Of a stretch of 44,208 bases of DNA, positions 39,281 to 44,208 are shown piece after piece. The translations under genes and the position numbers were made by a program. The stretch lies in the NCBI GenBank assembly GCA_018056725.1, contig JAGPFF010000016.1:1-44208 (forward strand), in the 5' to 3' direction. Each line of letters starts with the position of its first letter. Position 1 is the stretch's first letter. The notes under the pieces are model-generated. The model searched no databases. It saw only the letters and a program-made list of their open reading frames with translations, and was not told the origin of the DNA. The stretch comes from Anaerolineaceae bacterium. Its GTDB lineage: Bacteria; Chloroflexota; Anaerolineae; Anaerolineales; Anaerolineaceae.

Positions 39281-40939
39281 TTACTCTTTTTTCTTCCCAC
39301 TGGTTTTAAATTCAGGTTTCTCCTGTTTAATTTCATCGTAAGTCTTGATCCATTCAGCCATTTTTTGTTGTTCGCTTTTCTGCAATTGCGCATTGTAGAG
39401 TGAGTAAAACGCAAAAATTTCCGCCTGGACGGCAGCTGGATCGTAGACATCATCAAATGTTAACTCCTCGTTGCCAATCTGGATGCGTACCGTGCCGTAA
39501 TTGAGGATCAATCCCCGCAGTCCTTGACGTTTAAACTGGACGGTCTGGATGTTCTTGACTGGCGCGGAGCGCCGTTCTTCCTTCCCAAGAGGCTTGCGGT
39601 TGACATCCACCAGTTGGTCGGGAGTAAGAATGTAAATATCATTATGCCAGTCATAATACTGATAAAGCCACCAGCCCCATGCGGCGAGCGTGAGAATAAT
39701 GGCTCCTCCGTAAGCTTGAACCTCGGGGATGGAAGGAAAAAGACCGATGACTTTCAGGATGGTAAAAACTAATGCGATTAACAGCACGAAGGTGGGAAGG
39801 AGGATTTTTCCCCAAAACTTCCACCAGTGAGTGCGGTAGATCACCGAACCAGATTTTGTCTGGCGCAGTCCATAAAACTTCGCCATCCAATCCAGGAAGG
39901 TGCCGTTGGAATAAGTGGTAGTTAACCCCGGGTGGCTTTCAGGATGGGAAGAACTTTTCGGAATCGTTTTACCAGCGAGCCGGTATTGGAGTGTCTTGCG
40001 GATCGTCTCCTGATCCTGTTGCTGACGGTCACGCTGGGCGTGGTGGCGCTGGTACTCCAATAATTGAAATAAGATTTCGGGGTATGGCAGGCGAGGAAAA
40101 GAAAGGTCGCCATTGTAAGATCGCAATCGCAGCGTGCCATAGTTTAATGTCCGCCCCACCAAAGTTAATTCCAAACCGGTGGATAGAATGGCGGAAAAGG
40201 GCGCTTCCTGACGGCTGTCAAAAAAGCCAACCATTTTCTTTTGCACCACTACGCGATCTTGCGTGAGGATGAAATAATCATTTGTCCATTCCAACCCTGC
40301 CCAAATGGAAAGAAAGATGCCCAGTAACAAAATGAAAATGGCTAGAATGAATAATCCATTGACCAAACCCCCGGGTTGGATGGCAAACGCCAGCAAGATC
40401 CCTGAAAGGATGAGACCAATTCCACCTGTGAGCAGCACCCGCAGGATGAGGAAGAGGGAATGTTTGCGGGTGATCAGCAGCACTTTTTCCTGTTTCCCCA
40501 GCCATGGCAGGTGAAGTCGCTGTTCGTGTTTAAAGGATTGCAGCATGAGCCGAAATGCCCGGCGCAAAAGTGGGAATTGAGTCTGCATCTTATCTAAATT
40601 TGGACGGCTGATGCGCAGCAGCCTCACCTCACTGGTGCAAAGAGCGCTCGAAAGACGGTAATCCATTGAGGATAAAGCTTCGTCGCCAAAGTGATCCTGG
40701 AAAGTCAATGACAGTGGACTTGCATCCGGATCTTCATTTTGAAGAGTCAACTGGATTCCACCACTTACAATAAAATAAAGCGCATCTGGAATATCGCCAA
40801 TCGAATAAATTACGCTCCCTTTGGGATAATTTACCACCTCAATCAATGGAACAAGGCGGTTCAGTTCTGGCTCCTCAATTAAAATAAAAGGGAAGAAGCG
40901 TTTTAATTGACTGGGGGAAAGCACTTCAGGTGAACCCAT
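39281..40939 (-). CDS. Cyclic-nucleotide-binding-like protein with two membrane/PH-like modules
   Basis: A 552-residue protein. Residues 1-130 look like a cNMP-binding (CRP-type) domain: Tyr-Pro-Lys-Gly-Ser-Val-Ile-Tyr and Asp-Ala-Leu-Tyr-Phe-Ile-Val-Ser-Gly. Next are two copies of a module: a pair of membrane helices followed by a bacterial PH-like domain. The first has Trp-Thr-Asn-Asp-Tyr-Phe-Ile-Leu-Thr-Gln-Asp-Arg-Val-Val-Val, the second Trp-His-Asn-Asp-Ile-Tyr-Ile-Leu-Thr-Pro-Asp-Gln-Leu-Val-Asp-Val; both then have Asn-Tyr-Gly-Thr-(Leu/Val)-Arg. The duplication is clear by eye. Whether the first domain binds a nucleotide is unknown. The ATG at 40939 follows TATACT by seven bases, again suggesting a leaderless start. 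It heads the operon with def and recF. Confidence 0.72.
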   Translation of the reverse strand: MGSPEVLSPSQLKRFFPFILIEEPELNRLVPLIEVVNYPKGSVIYSIGDIPDALYFIVSGGIQLTLQNEDPDASPLSLTFQDHFGDEALSSMDYRLSSALCTSEVRLLRISRPNLDKMQTQFPLLRRAFRLMLQSFKHEQRLHLPWLGKQEKVLLITRKHSLFLILRVLLTGGIGLILSGILLAFAIQPGGLVNGLFILAIFILLLGIFLSIWAGLEWTNDYFILTQDRVVVQKKMVGFFDSRQEAPFSAILSTGLELTLVGRTLNYGTLRLRSYNGDLSFPRLPYPEILFQLLEYQRHHAQRDRQQQDQETIRKTLQYRLAGKTIPKSSSHPESHPGLTTTYSNGTFLDWMAKFYGLRQTKSGSVIYRTHWWKFWGKILLPTFVLLIALVFTILKVIGLFPSIPEVQAYGGAIILTLAAWGWWLYQYYDWHNDIYILTPDQLVDVNRKPLGKEERRSAPVKNIQTVQFKRQGLRGLILNYGTVRIQIGNEELTFDDVYDPAAVQAEIFAFYSLYNAQLQKSEQQKMAEWIKTYDEIKQEKPEFKTSGKKKE

Positions 40940-41041
40940 AATTACTAGTATAACCAAAACAATCAAAAACGCGTCCTTTTACTGGCTGAAAACCGGGTGT
41001 GATTCTCTGGTAAAATTCCAGTGATTGGTATTATTGACAGA

Positions 41042-42532
41042 ATGAAAAGAGTTGGACGTTTTTCAATATTTCGCTGGATTGCCATTGGTCTGATCGCTGC
41101 TGCAGTCGTGCTTACCGTCTTTCAGCTCGTTGTGTTCAGCCGTTTACGCACCACCTTTACCACCGGCACCAAAATCGCTGGCGTGGATGTGACCGGGTTA
41201 ACAATGGAACAGGCTGCCTCGCGGGTGACGCAAGCCTATTCTTATCCAATTGAGTTGCACTATGGCGAAAATATCATACAGGTAAAGCCTTCCACCCTTG
41301 GCTTTTCATTAAATTTAACGGCTATCATGACGGCAGCCGATCAGGCACGGGCTGCCCAGCCTTTCTGGCCGTCTTTCTTTGCTTATTTGTTTAATCAACT
41401 TCCACCTTCCGCCGAGGTGCCGTTGAGAGCGGATATTGATGAGGACCGCATCCGCGAGTACCTTGAAAATGAAATTGCCGCCCGTTATGACCAGCAGGCA
41501 GCAGTATACGAACCGGTGCCAGGGAGTGTGGACTTCATCTCCGCTGACCCCGGGCAAACTTTGGATATTGACCGGTCCGTTGATCTGGTGATCAATGCTC
41601 TGCGTTCTCCTACTGCCCGTGTGGTCAACCTGGCGCTCGAGCAGGGTAGTGTGGCTAGACCTTCATTACAAACCTTGCGGGTTTTACTGCGCCAGATTGT
41701 GGACGTAAATGAATTTACCGGAGAAGTCGAGATTTATCTGCAGGATCTGAATACCGGTGCCGAGCTTCAACTCGCTTATCGTGATGGTGAAGTTTTAACT
41801 CCGGGGATTGCCTTCTCTGCGGATAGTACGATCAAGATCGCCATTATGGTCGCAGCTTATCGTGAAATTCCAGAACCTGCCAGCGCGGAAATTAGCCAGC
41901 TGGTACAGGAAATGATCGCAAAATCGGATAATACTTCCACCGATGCACTCATGTCCACTGTGCTGGATCCCACCCTTGGACCTCTGGCAGTAACACGAAC
42001 CGTGCGCGAGATCGGTCTGGAAAGTACCTTCCTGGATGGAATGTTTTATGTAGGCGCTCCCCTGCTTACTGGGAATATTGTCACTCCGGCGAATTCCCGT
42101 CAGGATGTGAATACGGATCCCGACCCATATAATCAGACCACGCCGGCAGAAATCGGTGTACTCCTTTCCGATATTTATCAATGCGCACAGAATGATGGTG
42201 GCACCTTAATTGCAGTATTTCCGGGGGAAATCACACCGGGAGAGTGCCGCTCCATGCTTACCTATCTGACGCAAAACCGAATCGGTGTGTTAATCGAAGC
42301 CGGCTTACCGGATGGCACGCGTATGGGGCACAAACACGGCTGGGCGATTGATCCTCTGGATGGATTGATGCATGCGATTGGCGATGCCGCTCTCGTCTAC
42401 ACTCCCGGTGGCAATTATGTGCTCACAATCTTTATTCATAATAACGAACAGATCATTTGGGATGACGCAAACAAACTGTACGCCGATCTTTCCCGGGCGG
42501 TTTACAATTACTTTAATTTGCCTGTCCAATAA
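41042..42532 (+). CDS. Beta-lactamase-like serine hydrolase with N-terminal membrane anchor
   Basis: A 496-residue protein with one N-terminal membrane helix (about 13-33). Residues 40-200 form a domain like the peptidoglycan-binding domains found before LD-transpeptidase or VanW proteins. The C-terminal half is a class-A-beta-lactamase-like hydrolase: S262-T-I-K265, S295-D-N297, and a His-Lys-His-Gly motif where Lys-Thr-Gly is usual. The omega-loop Glu that deacylates beta-lactams is not evident, so a peptidoglycan D,D-peptidase or an unknown target is more likely than a true beta-lactamase. The ATG at 41042 is chosen because it puts basic residues before the helix; a GTG at 41021 would add seven residues. 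It is divergent from the cNMP/PH gene. Confidence 0.82.
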   Translation: MKRVGRFSIFRWIAIGLIAAAVVLTVFQLVVFSRLRTTFTTGTKIAGVDVTGLTMEQAASRVTQAYSYPIELHYGENIIQVKPSTLGFSLNLTAIMTAADQARAAQPFWPSFFAYLFNQLPPSAEVPLRADIDEDRIREYLENEIAARYDQQAAVYEPVPGSVDFISADPGQTLDIDRSVDLVINALRSPTARVVNLALEQGSVARPSLQTLRVLLRQIVDVNEFTGEVEIYLQDLNTGAELQLAYRDGEVLTPGIAFSADSTIKIAIMVAAYREIPEPASAEISQLVQEMIAKSDNTSTDALMSTVLDPTLGPLAVTRTVREIGLESTFLDGMFYVGAPLLTGNIVTPANSRQDVNTDPDPYNQTTPAEIGVLLSDIYQCAQNDGGTLIAVFPGEITPGECRSMLTYLTQNRIGVLIEAGLPDGTRMGHKHGWAIDPLDGLMHAIGDAALVYTPGGNYVLTIFIHNNEQIIWDDANKLYADLSRAVYNYFNLPVQ

Positions 42533-42632
42533 GGCAGCCGATTGCTGAGATGAGAGCATTCTTTGATCCACTAATGAGAGATCCTAAACCGATTTGCTAA
42601 TTCTTTGATTTTCTTATTAAAGAAGGCTGTAT

Positions 42633-44208
42633 ATGGAACCTGCAAACTCCACTGAAAACAAAACACACTGGTTGCAAACACCTCTTAGCAAACACTGCCC
42701 TGGTTTCACGATTGAAACCTTGCTTGTAATTCTTATTATTCTGGCGGCAGTCGTAACCAGATTCTATCAAGTTGGTCTAAGAGTGATGAGTCATGATGAA
42801 GTCAATCACGTCGTGCCATCCTACGAGCTTTATCAGGGGAGGGGGTATTCGCATGACCCCATAACTCATGGTCCGCTGCAATTTCACCTGGTGGCTGCCA
42901 GTTACTTTCTTTTGGGGGACTCGGATTTTACATCCCGGGTTCCAGCAGCATTATTTAGCATCGCTACCATCGTGTTTGTATTGTTTGCTTACCGCCGCTA
43001 TCTTGGGCGAACCGGGGCACTGCTGGCAGGTTTATTCTTCCTGATCTCCCCTTATATGATGTTTTATGGGCGTTACACGCGAAACGAAGCCTTTGTGGCT
43101 TTTTTCGGTGTAATCATGTTGTACGCGGTGCTGCGTTATCTGGAGACGGGGCAGATTCGGATCCTCTATTTGTTTACCACCGTCCTGGCATTGCAATTCG
43201 TCACCAAGGAAACATCCTTCATCTATGCTGCAGAGTTGCTTATTTTTCTCGCGCTCCTCTTCCTCCGGGATGTGATCCGCAAGGAATGGTCTCAACCAAA
43301 AAAGCGCGATTCCTTTGTTTTTGCCATGCTGGGAGCATTCTTATTCGCTGCTTTAGCGCTGGCAGCTGCGTTGATGAATACCTCCAACCAGACTGACGTA
43401 GCAGATGCCGTGGCTGCTGCTGGTCCTTATCACTGGATCCTGCTGGGCAGCCTGCTGTTGGCGATACTGGCAGCGGTGGTGGCTTTGGTGGTATTAATCC
43501 GTTCACTGAGCTGGCGGGTGGTAAAAGAAGTCCGTTCCTTTGATCTGTTGATCCTCACGATTTCACTCATTCTGCCTCAATTGATTGCCTTGCCAATTAA
43601 TCTCGCCGGGTTCAATCCACTGGATTACTCTCAGAGTGGTCTGGTGCGAACATCCCTTTTCCTGGCTGGAGCTGTGCTGATTTCCCTCGCCATGGGAATG
43701 GTTTGGAAACCGCGCGTGTGGATGGTGAACATTTCCATTTTCTATGCCATTTTCACCCTTTTTTACACCACATTTTTCACCAATGGACAGGGATTCTTCA
43801 CCGGTTTGGTAGGAGCATTGGGATACTGGCTCACCCAGCAGAGTGTTAACCGTGGGTCGCAACCCTGGTTCTTCTTTGCCTTTCTCCAAATCCCCATGTA
43901 TGAGTACTTACCTGCCATTGGTACGATTGTCGCGCTGGTTATCGGATGGAAGCATAAACTCTTCTCTACTCTCCCCGGTCTTTCTCCGCTGGAACAGGTA
44001 AGAACCAATGAGATTGTCCCTTTGGCTTCTTCCCCTGAGGAAGAAATGAATCCTGCTGCGGAGGAAATCCAGACGCCAGAAGTTATGGAGGAAAACCCGG
44101 CGACGAAAATTCCTGTTCTGGCTTTGCTGCTCTTCTGGTCAGTAATGAGCCTGATTGCCTATACTCTCGCTGGTGAGAAAATGCCCTGGCTTACCGTACA
44201 CATTACCC
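42633..44208 (+). CDS. Agl23-type (TIGR03663) polytopic membrane glycosyltransferase-like protein, 5' part
   Basis: An open frame from ATG 42633 (GAAGG seven bases upstream) runs past the end of the window, giving about 525 residues. The N-terminus is cytosolic, then many membrane helices follow. Soon after the first helix is Met-Ser-His-Asp-Glu-Val-Asn-His, and then Tyr-Ser-His-Asp-Pro-Ile-Thr-His-Gly-Pro, the acidic and His-containing loops typical of GT-C enzymes and TIGR03663. A charged, Glu/Pro-rich loop occurs near residues 460-490, and helices resume after. Proteins of this group are named flippase-associated Agl23 or GT39-like and act on lipid-linked sugars. Function here is by family only. 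Confidence 0.82.
   Translation, partial: MEPANSTENKTHWLQTPLSKHCPGFTIETLLVILIILAAVVTRFYQVGLRVMSHDEVNHVVPSYELYQGRGYSHDPITHGPLQFHLVAASYFLLGDSDFTSRVPAALFSIATIVFVLFAYRRYLGRTGALLAGLFFLISPYMMFYGRYTRNEAFVAFFGVIMLYAVLRYLETGQIRILYLFTTVLALQFVTKETSFIYAAELLIFLALLFLRDVIRKEWSQPKKRDSFVFAMLGAFLFAALALAAALMNTSNQTDVADAVAAAGPYHWILLGSLLLAILAAVVALVVLIRSLSWRVVKEVRSFDLLILTISLILPQLIALPINLAGFNPLDYSQSGLVRTSLFLAGAVLISLAMGMVWKPRVWMVNISIFYAIFTLFYTTFFTNGQGFFTGLVGALGYWLTQQSVNRGSQPWFFFAFLQIPMYEYLPAIGTIVALVIGWKHKLFSTLPGLSPLEQVRTNEIVPLASSPEEEMNPAAEEIQTPEVMEENPATKIPVLALLLFWSVMSLIAYTLAGEKMPWLTVHIT

Overview
The window is a piece of a bacterial chromosome of moderate GC content, dense with genes on both strands. The best guess is Chloroflexota, class Anaerolineae. 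This is inferred from the mix of families (Agl23-type TIGR03663 membrane protein, lamin-tail protein, Pro/Thr-rich tails, an apparently permuted oligopeptide-binding lipoprotein, DarA-type receptors, a valS T-box, a UPF0210/DUF711 protein); no 16S rRNA is present to confirm it. Promoters follow the TTGACA/TATAAT pattern closely. GTG and TTG starts occur, and several genes have a -10 box so close to the ATG that they look leaderless.

Layout. 1-7136: tail of a flavin-reductase-like gene coupled to an AMMECR1 gene; a minus-strand operon of a glycosidase-like protein and two tandem c-di-AMP-receptor-like proteins; a class A PBP. 7155-10715: minus-strand translation operon infC-rpmI-rplT, then a TrmH/SpoU methyltransferase and a DUF711 protein. 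10730-12121: a complete insertion sequence with 18-bp target duplications, landed at the edge of the infC promoter. 12140-12756: a stretch with no recognisable gene. 12757-14829: tRNA-Val(GAC), a hypothetical gene, tRNA-Ser(GGA), a NYN/YacP protein and a lamin-tail protein. 14919-17565: the classic dnaX-ybaB-recR set. 17613-22541: a HerA-like ATPase divergent from a PP2C-like/membrane/propeller-like protein. 22561-24482: site-2 protease, selenocysteine tRNA (selC) and PAP2 phosphatase. 24674-28873: permuted substrate-binding lipoprotein, D-Ala-D-Ala-ligase-like protein, GT2 glycosyltransferase and CoA-binding protein. 28908-31913: valS with a T-box leader whose GUC specifier and UGGU bulge fit the tRNA-Val gene in this same window. 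31948-35993: Nudix hydrolase, sugar-binding lipoprotein coupled to RNase HI, and a cation/proton antiporter. 36123-36770: tRNA-Cys, then five tandem 66-bp units, each carrying a terminator and a copy of the tRNA-Gly 3' end, then tRNA-Gly(GCC). 36811-44208: rsmG, recF-def-cNMP/PH operon, a serine hydrolase, and the start of an Agl23-type membrane protein that runs off the end.

Themes. Most genes are housekeeping: translation (infC, rpmI, rplT, valS, def, rsmG, five tRNAs including Sec), DNA replication and repair (dnaX, recR, recF, rnhA) and cell envelope (PBP, Ddl-like, serine hydrolase, PAP2, GT2). The most notable signals are non-standard: an AUC start codon on infC, an IS placed exactly at the infC -35 box, a tandem array of tRNA-tail-plus-terminator units, a specifier-matched T-box/tRNA pair, selC, and a substrate-binding protein whose usual N-terminal segment sits at its C-terminus. 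I saw no CRISPR array, prophage or defence island.
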